From contig OY781043.1 in the NCBI GenBank assembly GCA_963676165.1, forward strand, positions 3,348,001 to 3,412,000: 64,000 bases of DNA, in the 5' to 3' direction. The notes beneath the pieces were generated by a model. The model saw only the letters and a program-made list of their open reading frames with translations. It was not told the DNA's origin and did no database searches. Below, in pieces: positions 56,946-64,000 of the stretch; the first letter of the stretch is position 1; every line of letters starts with the position of its first letter. Position numbers and translations under genes: made by a program. Source of the DNA: JAQIBY01 sp963676165 (GTDB taxonomy: Bacteria > Bacteroidota > Bacteroidia > Bacteroidales > ML635J-15).

Positions 56946-58814
56946 ATGAGACAAATAGCATTATTCATTTCCTTTATTTTCCTCTACACAGTAGGATTTT
57001 CAGCTACAATTAAAGGCACAGTAAAAACCAAAGACAATCAAGTTGTCGATAAAGCAAAAATCACGTTATTGCAAACAGGCAAAATCATCCAAACCACGTA
57101 CAGCACATCAACCGGAGAATTTTCCTTTACAAATATCAATGCAGGGCATTATAACATTTACGCTGAGAAAGCTGATTTTGAACGAAGCCTTCCTCAAAGC
57201 ATTATTGCAACCGAATCATCCATTCATGACATTCATTTTGTATTAAAGAAAAAGTCAACTCCTATCATCCTTGAAGAACTAAGCGTTGTTTCAGATGATT
57301 GCGAGGATGAATTCGCCATGAACATGAATGTAGGTAATGCTCAGCAAAATCGGAAAATGGAAGCGGTAAGCTATTACGCCCCCATGAATTCTGAGGCCCC
57401 TTATGCAGAACACAATACGGAGGATTATGATTTCATTGAAGAGAATCGTTTTCACGCTGTAACTGACGAACCTCTTTCCACTTTCTCCATCGATGTTGAC
57501 AAGGCATCTTACGCCAATGTACGCAGATTCATTAATCAAAATCAGAAACCTCCCAAAGATGCAGTACGCATTGAAGAACTCATCAATTATTTTTCATATG
57601 ATTATCCTACCCCAACAGATGGACACCCATTCGCATCCCATTTGGAATACGGCGATTGCCCTTGGAATAAAGATCACAAATTACTGATGATCGGTTTGAA
57701 GGGAGAAAACATGAACAACGAAGAGGTTCCAGCATCAAACATTGTCTTTCTTTTGGACGTTTCAGGATCAATGAATAGCTACAACAAACTTCCTTTACTC
57801 AAAAGCTCATTTGAGATATTAATTGACAAATTAAGACCTCAAGACAGAATCGCCATCGTGGTTTATGCAGGAAATGCAGGTTGCGTTTTGGAATCAACAC
57901 CTGGGAATGAAAAAGTCAAAATTAAAACAGCACTTAACAATTTGAATGCCGGTGGATCAACCGCAGGAGGTGCTGGAATAAAACTCGCATACAAAATTGC
58001 AAAAGAGAATTTAATTCCAGATGGAAACAACCGAGTTATATTGGCAACTGATGGGGATTTTAACGTTGGAGCAAGCAGTGATGCAGAACTAATTCGTCTG
58101 ATAGAATCCAAACGAGATGACGGAATTTTCCTCACCATTTTAGGATTTGGAATGGGTAATTACAAAGACAATAAAATGGAACAATTATCCAACAAGGGAA
58201 ATGGTAACTACGCATACATTGACAATATTTTAGAGGCAAAAAAAATCTTTTCTGATGAGCTTTGGGGAACTTTATACACCATTGCAAAAGATGTAAAAAT
58301 TCAAATTGAGTTTAACCCGAATGCAGTAGAATCGTACCGCTTAATTGGATATGAAAATCGACTACTTAACAACGAAGATTTTAACGATGACAAAAAAGAT
58401 GCTGGCGAAATTGGAGCAGGACATACTGTCACAGCACTCTATGAAATCATTCCTGCGGGAAAAAATGAAACAACAGGACGTGTTGATGACTTGATTTACC
58501 AAAGCAGAGAAGTCAAGCACTCCAATGATTTAATGACATTAAAACTTCGCTACAAAGCTCCCGATGAAAACAGCAGTCGTTTGCTTACTAAATCGGTAAA
58601 AGCAAAGAGTATTCAGTCTTCTGATTTAAGTGACAATTTTAAACTTGCAGCATCTGCAGCAATGTTTGGCATGTTGCTAAGGGATAGTGAATTTAAAGGG
58701 AGTGCGAACTGGGACAACATCTTAACTCTTGCCAAATCAGCAAAAGGAGAAGACAAATTCAGTTATAGAAATGAATTTATCCAACTCATTGAAAAAGCTA
58801 AATATTTGAAATAG
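56946..58814 (+). CDS. Exported von Willebrand factor A protein (YfbK-like)
   Basis: A 622-residue exported protein (signal peptide ending 'YTVGFSATIKG'). An N-terminal carboxypeptidase-regulatory-like beta domain (about 22-105) is followed by an acidic linker, the YfbK N-terminal domain ('FSIDVDKASYANVRRFINQN', 'IEELINYFSYDYPTPTDGHP'), then a vWA domain with the MIDAS 'NIVFLLDVSGSMNSYNKLPL' and 'NNRVILATDGDFNVGASSD', and a C-terminal DUF3520-type domain. Such proteins are envelope or surface binding proteins of unknown ligand. It has its own terminator and stands alone. Confidence 0.9.
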   Translation: MRQIALFISFIFLYTVGFSATIKGTVKTKDNQVVDKAKITLLQTGKIIQTTYSTSTGEFSFTNINAGHYNIYAEKADFERSLPQSIIATESSIHDIHFVLKKKSTPIILEELSVVSDDCEDEFAMNMNVGNAQQNRKMEAVSYYAPMNSEAPYAEHNTEDYDFIEENRFHAVTDEPLSTFSIDVDKASYANVRRFINQNQKPPKDAVRIEELINYFSYDYPTPTDGHPFASHLEYGDCPWNKDHKLLMIGLKGENMNNEEVPASNIVFLLDVSGSMNSYNKLPLLKSSFEILIDKLRPQDRIAIVVYAGNAGCVLESTPGNEKVKIKTALNNLNAGGSTAGGAGIKLAYKIAKENLIPDGNNRVILATDGDFNVGASSDAELIRLIESKRDDGIFLTILGFGMGNYKDNKMEQLSNKGNGNYAYIDNILEAKKIFSDELWGTLYTIAKDVKIQIEFNPNAVESYRLIGYENRLLNNEDFNDDKKDAGEIGAGHTVTALYEIIPAGKNETTGRVDDLIYQSREVKHSNDLMTLKLRYKAPDENSSRLLTKSVKAKSIQSSDLSDNFKLAASAAMFGMLLRDSEFKGSANWDNILTLAKSAKGEDKFSYRNEFIQLIEKAKYLK

Positions 58815-58835
58815 TAGAATATCAAATCGAAAATC

Positions 58836-58870
58836 AATGGTGAATCTTTTGTGAAAGATTCACCATTTTT
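58836..58870 (+). terminator. Terminator of the vWA gene
   Basis: A 14-bp perfect stem (58836-58849 with 58854-58867; arms begin AATGGTGAATC and end GATTCACCATT), then a T-run. Confidence 0.9.
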
Positions 58871-58893
58871 TATTCATCGAAAACAAAAAAAAC

Positions 58894-58924
58894 TTTGCGG
58901 CATAAACTTTGTTTATTACTTTTA
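58894..58924 (+). promoter_or_regulatory. Two-element promoter of the coiled-coil gene
   Basis: TTTG at 58894-58897, a 19-nt spacer, TACTTTTA at 58917-58924 (one mismatch to TAnnTTTG); the ATG is 19 nt on. Confidence 0.55.
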
Positions 58925-58943
58925 GAAAAAAATCAGACGCATT

Positions 58944-59606
58944 ATGATGAAGAAAATTTTACTCAGCCTATTTGTTATTGCTACAGCATTTTCAGCGAAA
59001 GCACAAACCATTGAAGTTTTAGAATCCTCAAAGAAATTTGATAAAACCAGTCGACCTGCAATCATGGTAACAATCCCTATGGCAGACGATAAAATGGTTG
59101 AAAAGGAATGGAAACGTTTCATTAAAGATTACAATCCTGAAGATTTCAAAAGCAAAAAAGAAATGTTAGCTGACAATGCGACAATTCCAAGAATCTCTGA
59201 AAACACTATTGACGTTTATGCAACGACCGAAACCAATAAAGAATCTGTCACACTTTATGTTTCTGTTGATCTTGGAGGTGCTTTTTTAAATGCAACCCAT
59301 GGAGACAAATTCATTGCAATGAAAGGGCTCATTAGAGATTTTGCCATTTCAATTGTTGAAGAAATCTACAACGAGAAAATTAAAGAACAGGAAAAAGCTG
59401 TGGAAGATGTCTCTAAAGATGTTGAAAAAGCAACTGACGACAAAGAACATCTCGCAAAAGAGATTGAAATATACGAAGAAAAGATTGAAAATAATAAATT
59501 AGAGATTGAAAAACTCACCCAAACCATTGAAGAACAGGGCAAAGTACTAAGCGAAGAACAAAAAAAACTTGAAGAGATTAAAAAAGAAGCATCAAAAATC
59601 AAGTAA
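58944..59606 (+). CDS. Exported coiled-coil protein of unknown function
   Basis: A 220-residue exported protein (signal peptide MMKKILLSLFVIATAFSAKA before Q). A globular part (about 22-135) contains 'SRPAIMVTIPMADDKMVEKE' and 'NKESVTLYVSVDLGGAF'; from about 140 to the end it is one long Lys/Glu-rich coiled coil ('EKIENNKLEIEKLTQTIEEQ'). The form is common among Bacteroidota periplasmic proteins; no function is known to me. The purQ -7 element lies 5 nt after its stop, so the two units abut. Confidence 0.8.
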   Translation: MMKKILLSLFVIATAFSAKAQTIEVLESSKKFDKTSRPAIMVTIPMADDKMVEKEWKRFIKDYNPEDFKSKKEMLADNATIPRISENTIDVYATTETNKESVTLYVSVDLGGAFLNATHGDKFIAMKGLIRDFAISIVEEIYNEKIKEQEKAVEDVSKDVEKATDDKEHLAKEIEIYEEKIENNKLEIEKLTQTIEEQGKVLSEEQKKLEEIKKEASKIK

Positions 59607-59611
59607 GTTTT

Positions 59612-59619
59612 TACCTTTG
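59612..59619 (+). promoter_or_regulatory. -7 element of purQ
   Basis: TACCTTTG matches TAnnTTTG; no clear -33. A GTG in frame with purQ overlaps its last base and is therefore not a likely start. Confidence 0.45.
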
Positions 59620-59645
59620 TGGGGAAAATCAGAACGCAAACGATC

Positions 59646-60347
59646 ATGAAATTTGGTGTAATTATTTTTCCAGGATCCAATTGTGACCATGATATGGTCT
59701 ATGTACTTAGAGACAAACTCAATCAAGAAGTTGTAGAACTATGGCATAAAGACACTGACCTACAAGGCGTTGATGCCATTATGCTTCCTGGTGGTTTTTC
59801 ATATGGTGATTATTTACGTTCCGGAGCAATTGCTCGCTATTCTCCAATCATGGAGTCTGTTATTGAATTTGCAAATCAAGGTGGCTTTGTCTTTGGTGTA
59901 TGCAATGGTTTTCAGGTACTTTGTGAAAGCGGTTTATTGCCAGGTGCTCTTTTACACAACAACAATCAAAAGTTCATTTGTAAAAACCAGCACATTATTG
60001 CAGAACAAAAACACTCTGCTGTAACAGAATATATTCCTGACGGTAAAGTTTTAACTATTCCTATCGCTCACGGTGAAGGAAGATATTATGCTCCAAAAGA
60101 AATGATTGCTGATCTTGTTCAAAACGATCAAATCATTTTCCGCTATTCCAATGAAGATGGTGAATTGGCAGAAGATAGCAACCCAAACGGTTCAATCATG
60201 AATATTGCAGGTGTTTGCAATAAAGAAAGAAATGTTTTTGGCATGATGCCTCACCCTGAACGTGCTGCAGACGAAGAGCTCGGCAACACTGACGGACTTT
60301 TAATTTTACATTCTATTCTTCATCACCTTGAGGCGAAGAAGGCTTAA
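59646..60347 (+). CDS. purQ: Phosphoribosylformylglycinamidine synthase subunit I (PurQ)
   Basis: 233 residues from ATG 59646 ('MKFGVIIFPGSNCDHDM'). It is the class-I glutamine amidotransferase subunit that supplies ammonia to PurL in purine synthesis. The nucleophile is Cys86 in 'GVCNGFQVL'; the His and Glu of the triad are in 'MMPHPERA' near 215. 'LPGGFSYGDYLRSGAIA' is diagnostic. Small-subunit PurQ in this form normally pairs with PurS and a small PurL, but in this window no partner is adjacent. Its last 35 nt overlap the 3' end of the convergent DAHP synthase gene. Confidence 0.95.
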   Translation: MKFGVIIFPGSNCDHDMVYVLRDKLNQEVVELWHKDTDLQGVDAIMLPGGFSYGDYLRSGAIARYSPIMESVIEFANQGGFVFGVCNGFQVLCESGLLPGALLHNNNQKFICKNQHIIAEQKHSAVTEYIPDGKVLTIPIAHGEGRYYAPKEMIADLVQNDQIIFRYSNEDGELAEDSNPNGSIMNIAGVCNKERNVFGMMPHPERAADEELGNTDGLLILHSILHHLEAKKA

Positions 60348-61431
60348 CACACATAATTTCTGATTGTAGTCGAATTGCTTCTTTATGAATAGACTGCAAT
60401 AATTTCAAGACATAAGATCGTGACAATCCATTGTTGTCTGCATATTCCAGACGCGTTTTCAAAATATTTTCCCAACGTTGCAATTGTAAGATATTTACTT
60501 GCATTTCCGATTTGCATTCTGCAATATTTTCAACAATTTTCTGCCGCTGTGCTAACAAATCAATTAACTGATAATCAATATGATCAATATCTTTCCGAAA
60601 ATGCTCCATACGAGAAAGATAAGATTGATCTTTAAACTGATTTTTACGAACAGATAATTGACCAACAAGCTTTTCTAAATCAGAAGGATATATCTGTTGA
60701 ACCCGATCGGTTAGCGCCTTTGAAGGATTCTCATGGACTTCGATCATTAAACCTGCCATATTCAAGTCCATAGCATGTTGAGCAATTGTTTCAATATGAC
60801 TTGTTTTACCAGCAATGTGACTAGGATCACACAAAACAGGAAGATTTTTTTGACGCAACTGAAGTTCTATTGGGATTTCCCAAAGCGGCAAATTTCGAAA
60901 TGCTGACTTTTCAAACGGGAAAAAACCACGATGCACTGCTGCAATATCTTTAATTCCTGACTCATAAAAGCGTTGAATTGCACCGCACCACAAATCAATA
61001 TCAGGATGAAGTGGATTTTTCACCATCACTTTCACACTGGTGTTTTTGACAGCTTCTGCAATTTCCTGAACATATATTGGACTACCGGTTGTACGTGCTC
61101 CAATCCAAATAACATCAACACCAGCATCAAGCGCTTTCTTAGCATGTTCTGCAGTGGCAACTTCGGTGGCAATAAGCAAATCAGTTTCTGCTTTCACTTT
61201 CTGAAGCCATTTCAATCCCTTATCTCCTGCTCCCTCGAAAGATCCCGGACGTGTTCTGGGTTTCCAAATGCCAGCACGAAAAACACCAACAGCCTCCTGC
61301 TTAGCCAACTGCACAGCAGTATTCATAAGTTGCTGCTCAGACTCTGCGCTACATGGTCCTGCTACAATTAGAGGACGCTCCATTGCTTGGAAAAATCCAT
61401 TCGTAAAATCCATGAAACAAAACTTTTTCAC
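60313..61431 (-). CDS. Bifunctional 3-deoxy-7-phosphoheptulonate synthase / chorismate mutase
   Basis: A 372-residue fusion. Residues about 15-265 form a type I-beta DAHP synthase, condensing PEP and erythrose 4-phosphate ('LIVAGPCSAESEQQLM', 'FRAGIWKPRTRPGSFEGAGD', 'LPVLCDPSHIAGKTSHI'). Residues about 275-360 form an AroQ-type chorismate mutase ('HFRKDIDHIDYQLIDLLAQR', 'IHKEAIRLQSEIM'). In other bacteria this order lets the mutase domain mediate feedback by prephenate or chorismate. Starts at 61431 and 61413 are both possible. Its stop codon lies within the convergent purQ gene (35-nt overlap). Confidence 0.95.
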   Translation of the reverse strand: MKKFCFMDFTNGFFQAMERPLIVAGPCSAESEQQLMNTAVQLAKQEAVGVFRAGIWKPRTRPGSFEGAGDKGLKWLQKVKAETDLLIATEVATAEHAKKALDAGVDVIWIGARTTGSPIYVQEIAEAVKNTSVKVMVKNPLHPDIDLWCGAIQRFYESGIKDIAAVHRGFFPFEKSAFRNLPLWEIPIELQLRQKNLPVLCDPSHIAGKTSHIETIAQHAMDLNMAGLMIEVHENPSKALTDRVQQIYPSDLEKLVGQLSVRKNQFKDQSYLSRMEHFRKDIDHIDYQLIDLLAQRQKIVENIAECKSEMQVNILQLQRWENILKTRLEYADNNGLSRSYVLKLLQSIHKEAIRLQSEIMCVKPSSPQGDEE

Positions 61432-61544
61432 AAAGTACGCTAAATAAATTGTATATCAAGAAATATTCTAAAAATATCGTCTGCAATTTTGATGAAAAAC
61501 TGTAACTTTATGCCAAATTTTATTTTTAATAAATTTATTTAGCT

Positions 61545-62561
61545 ATGTCATCTCGTATCATTACACTGAATGAAGTCATTATTCAAAAACAATCCGCTTT
61601 CCCTTACGCAAAAGGAGAATTAAGTCGACTCCTGAGCCACATTGGACTTGCAGCTAAGATTGTTGCTAAAAAAGTAAATAAAGCAGGACTTGTCAATATT
61701 CTTGGAGATGCACAAAATGTCAATGTGCAAGGTGAAAATCAACAAAAGCTTGATGTTTTTGCCAATGACGTTTTCATCAACACCATGAGAGCTAGTGGCA
61801 TTTGTGTGGGTATCACATCAGAAGAAAATGATGAAATGGTACTTTTCGATGATGACCTTTCACTTGATGGGAAATACATCATTTGCATGGACCCTCTCGA
61901 TGGTTCATCCAATATTGATGTGAATGTATCCATCGGAACAATTTTCTCGATTTACCGTAGAGTTTCTACCAGAGGACAAAAAGCGACACTAGAAGATTTT
62001 CTGCAACCAGGAAACAAACAAGTTGCTGCAGGATACGTTTTGTATGGATCCTCAACCATGTTAGTTTATTCAACAGGTTTGGGAACAACAGGATTTACAC
62101 TGGACAATACAATCGGAGAATTTTGTTTGTCTCATCCATACATGGTCACTCCAAAACAAGGCAAAATCTTTTCGATTAACCAAGGAAATTACATCAACTT
62201 TCCACAAGGGACAAAAGAGTACATTAAGTACTGTCAAGAAAAAGACGAAGCAACAAACAGACCGTATTCAGCCCGCTATATTGGATCGTTAGTAGCAGAT
62301 TTCCACAGAAACCTCATGAAAGGTGGTATCTTCATGTATCCTACCACAGCAAGTGCTCCGAATGGAAAACTCAGATTGCTTTACGAATGTAACCCTATTG
62401 CTTTCCTTGCAGAACAAGCAGGAGGTTTAGCGACAGATGGAAATGGAAATCGAATACTTGACATTCAACCAACTGACATTCACCAGAGAGTTCCATTTTA
62501 CACTGGCTCCAAAGACATGGTAAACAAAGCTGAAGAATTTATGAATAAATACAACGATTAA
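61545..62561 (+). CDS. fbp: Fructose-1,6-bisphosphatase class 1
   Basis: A 338-residue cytoplasmic, Mg-dependent phosphatase of gluconeogenesis. Diagnostic blocks: 'ASGICVGITSEENDEMVLF' (metal Glu pair), 'ICMDPLDGSSNIDVNVSIG' (metal and catalytic Asp), 'ARYIGSLVADFHRNLMKGGI' and 'KLRLLYECNPIAFLAEQAGG' (sugar site). Length is canonical. The leader has TAACTTTA near 61506, a -7-like site with one mismatch. A terminator follows. Confidence 0.96.
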   Translation: MSSRIITLNEVIIQKQSAFPYAKGELSRLLSHIGLAAKIVAKKVNKAGLVNILGDAQNVNVQGENQQKLDVFANDVFINTMRASGICVGITSEENDEMVLFDDDLSLDGKYIICMDPLDGSSNIDVNVSIGTIFSIYRRVSTRGQKATLEDFLQPGNKQVAAGYVLYGSSTMLVYSTGLGTTGFTLDNTIGEFCLSHPYMVTPKQGKIFSINQGNYINFPQGTKEYIKYCQEKDEATNRPYSARYIGSLVADFHRNLMKGGIFMYPTTASAPNGKLRLLYECNPIAFLAEQAGGLATDGNGNRILDIQPTDIHQRVPFYTGSKDMVNKAEEFMNKYND

Positions 62562-62591
62562 GCTGAACTCAAAGATTTTCACACATACAAG

Positions 62592-62623
62592 TGCTCTCAT
62601 TTTTCACGAACTGAGGGCATTTT
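62592..62623 (+). terminator. fbp terminator
   Basis: TGCTCTCA (62592-62599) pairs with TGAGGGCA (62612-62619), one G-T pair, followed by T residues. Confidence 0.7.
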
Positions 62624-62676
62624 CTTTTTTGCCGAAAAGAATCAAACAAAAGTTTTCATTTTGTGGATCAAAAGAT

Positions 62677-62684
62677 TATCTTTG
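62677..62684 (+). promoter_or_regulatory. -7 element of rpsP
   Basis: TATCTTTG matches TAnnTTTG; TTTC (62654-62657) 19 nt upstream is a three-of-four -33. The ATG at 62730 leaves a 40-nt leader. Confidence 0.55.
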
Positions 62685-62729
62685 CAGCCCTGTTTAAAAA
62701 TTAGTATTAATAAACTAAAGTTAAAAATT

Positions 62730-63356
62730 ATGGCAGTAAAGCTAAGATTGGCAAGACACGGTAGAAAAAGACTTCCTTTCTATCATATAGTTGCCGCAGA
62801 TAGCAGGGCACCACGAGATGGTAAGTATATTGAACGGATTGGTTCTTACAGTCCAGTTACAACACCTGCTACCATCGAGTTGAACTTCGAGAAAGCTCTC
62901 GATTGGTTGCAAAAAGGTGCCAAACCTTCTGATACAGTAAGGGCTATCCTATCACAGGAAGGCGTATTAATGAAAAAACACCTCCTCGAAGGCGTGAAAA
63001 AAGGTGCTTTCGATGAAGCTGAGGCTGAAAAACGTTTTGATCTTTGGAAAAAAGACAAAGAACTTAAACTTAAAGCTGCTCAAGATCAGATTGATGCTGC
63101 AAAAAGTGACGCTGCAAAAGCTAAACATGAAGCTGAAACTAAAGTACGTGAAGATCGTGCAAAAGTTATTGCTGAACGCTTAGCAAAAGAAGAAGCTGAT
63201 CGCAAAGAAGCTGAAGAAGCTGCAAAAGCTGAGGCTGAAGCAGAAGCAAAAGCAGAAGAAACTCAAGAAGAAGAAAAAACTGAAGAAGCTCCTGCAGAGG
63301 AAGAAAAAGCTGAGGAAAAGAAAGAAGAAGCTTCTGAAGAAGAAACCGAAAAATAA
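62730..63356 (+). CDS. rpsP: 30S ribosomal protein S16 with long acidic/basic C-terminal extension
   Basis: 208 residues from ATG 62730 ('MAVKLRLARHGRKRLPFYHI'); upstream in-frame TTG codons precede the promoter element. Residues 1-80 are the S16 core ('ERIGSYSPV', 'ALDWLQKGAKPSDTVRAILS'). The rest is an extension: residues about 85-115 are still conserved in Bacteroidota, and about 115-208 is a Lys/Ala/Glu repeat that would be a long charged helix ending in a very acidic tail. Extended S16 is known in this phylum, but this tail is as long as the core. rimM follows after 18 nt. Confidence 0.96.
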   Translation: MAVKLRLARHGRKRLPFYHIVAADSRAPRDGKYIERIGSYSPVTTPATIELNFEKALDWLQKGAKPSDTVRAILSQEGVLMKKHLLEGVKKGAFDEAEAEKRFDLWKKDKELKLKAAQDQIDAAKSDAAKAKHEAETKVREDRAKVIAERLAKEEADRKEAEEAAKAEAEAEAKAEETQEEEKTEEAPAEEEKAEEKKEEASEEETEK

Positions 63357-63374
63357 GTTTGTTGCTGTTTCAAA

Positions 63375-63908
63375 ATGATCTGTCGTGCCGATTTTGTAGA
63401 GATTGGATTTTTGAAGAAGTTGTACGGAACTGACGGAGCTTTTATACTAAAACTTAGCATTCAACAAACAAACAATTGGTTTTTAAATGAAAAGGAACCG
63501 ATTTTCATTGAAATAGATGGAAATCTGGTTCCTTTTTTTATGGATGAAATTAGACAACACATCAGTGATCCTATCGTTCATTTTGACAATATCTTATCCC
63601 GAGAAAGTGCAGTAAATTTCCTTGAGAAATCCTGCTTCTACGATAAGAAAATGCTAAGTAATACAGAAACCACACCCACGATAGAAAATTTAGCAGGTTA
63701 CACACTTATAGACAAATCATCTGGTTTAGAATTAGCCATTCAAAGCACCAATTTAATTCCAGGAAACCCCCTACTGGAAGTCGTTTATAAGAATGAGACT
63801 TTTGACATTCCATTTATTGAAAGTGCTATAGAATCATTCGATCCCAACAAATCAGTCCTCTACACAAATTATCCTGAAGGACTACTGGAAAGTTTGCTGG
63901 AGATGTAA
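63375..63908 (+). CDS. rimM: Ribosome maturation factor RimM
   Basis: A 177-residue factor helping assembly of the 30S head. The N-terminal RimM beta domain ('FVEIGFLKKLYGTDGAFILK', family 'G.I.K.HG..G' motif in altered form) spans about 1-85, and the PRC-barrel spans 100-175 ('NLAGYTLIDKSSGLELAI', 'IPFIESAIESFDPNKSVLYT'). The sequence is divergent, but position directly after rpsP is the standard order and supports the call. Confidence 0.9.
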   Translation: MICRADFVEIGFLKKLYGTDGAFILKLSIQQTNNWFLNEKEPIFIEIDGNLVPFFMDEIRQHISDPIVHFDNILSRESAVNFLEKSCFYDKKMLSNTETTPTIENLAGYTLIDKSSGLELAIQSTNLIPGNPLLEVVYKNETFDIPFIESAIESFDPNKSVLYTNYPEGLLESLLEM

Positions 63909-63978
63909 AACATTTCTATTCTTATTTTTCTTTTTCCAATATTCTTTCTAAATTGGTCTTCAAACAGAAAACCAACAC

Positions 63979-64000
63979 ATGAAAAGTACAAGTATTCGAT
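63979..64000 (+). CDS. Possible start of the next gene (7 codons visible)
   Basis: ATG at 63979 opens a frame (MKSTSIR...) that runs to the window edge, 70 nt after rimM. Nothing more can be said; it may be chance. Confidence 0.2.

Overview
The window looks like chromosomal DNA of a free-living, envelope-rich member of the Bacteroidota (Flavobacteriia/Bacteroidia grade; I cannot place it lower). The evidence is AT-rich sequence, many -7 elements of the Bacteroidota type TAnnTTTG (four with a TTTG or TTG element 19 nt upstream), exported proteins ending in type IX secretion (T9SS) C-terminal sorting domains, a fused SecDF, a DAHP synthase-chorismate mutase fusion, a long-tailed ribosomal protein S16, and lineage-typical neighbourhoods (DUF4290-murA; serC-serA-DUF1015; sigma54 activator-lptE-TPR-secG). 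Most of it is ordinary housekeeping sequence. No rRNA, CRISPR array, prophage or intact insertion sequence was seen.

Layout. 1-2.0 kb: start of a large secreted adhesin-like protein that runs off the left edge, plus a small exported protein (minus). 2.2-9.1 kb: uvrD/pcrA helicase, DUF4290, murA (catalytic Cys replaced by Asp), an exported thioredoxin-like protein, grpE, dnaJ. 9.3-13.9 kb: uvrC (non-ATG start), a thioredoxin lipoprotein, a zinc-ribbon protein, a small unassigned reading frame, a ZIP metal transporter. 14.0-15.5 kb: a T9SS cargo gene bracketed by 25-bp direct repeats. 15.5-19.5 kb (minus): serine biosynthesis (serC, serA) and DUF1015, interrupted by a four-helix-bundle (S23/IVP) gene flanked by 24-bp near-perfect inverted repeats. 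19.6-23.6 kb: DUF2179, DUF58, a large T9SS cargo. 23.7-29.1 kb (minus): a tight five-gene operon encoding ABC-2 ATPase, permease, Ppx/GppA phosphatase, an exported EEP-family protein and a T9SS-exported endonuclease I. 29.3-37.5 kb: redoxin-like protein, Nudix and pyrE (head-to-head), SRPBCC, BCCT transporter, universal stress protein, two tandem superoxide dismutases (one cytoplasmic, one lipoprotein), a YfaP-like protein.

37.5-38.9 kb is the one island-like stretch: an orphan membrane protein, an eroded reading frame and tRNA-Asn. 39-49.5 kb: PfkB-type kinase, a Crp/Fnr regulator divergent from an OsmC protein across palindromic operator candidates, deoxynucleoside kinase, Spy-like protein, cation/proton antiporter, retropepsin-like protein, secDF, Cys-rich lipoprotein. 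49.6-56.8 kb (minus): SDR and VOC proteins; the sigma54 activator-lptE-TPR-secG envelope operon; an exported NUC nuclease with OB fold; comF. 56.9-63.9 kb (plus unless stated): von Willebrand protein, coiled-coil protein, purQ, DAHP synthase-chorismate mutase (minus, overlapping the purQ 3' end), fbp, rpsP, rimM.

Themes: three predicted exported nucleases or phosphodiesterases together with deoxynucleoside kinase, Nudix, pyrE, purQ and a Ppx/GppA enzyme suggest scavenging of extracellular nucleic acid and phosphate (inference). The best candidates for something undescribed are the S23 cassette with inverted repeats, the five-gene exporter-phosphatase-nuclease operon, the palindromic or triplicated operators at 40.9 and 54.7 kb, and the CAGGAGTCAGG-like repeat that directly follows the stop codons of three minus-strand genes.
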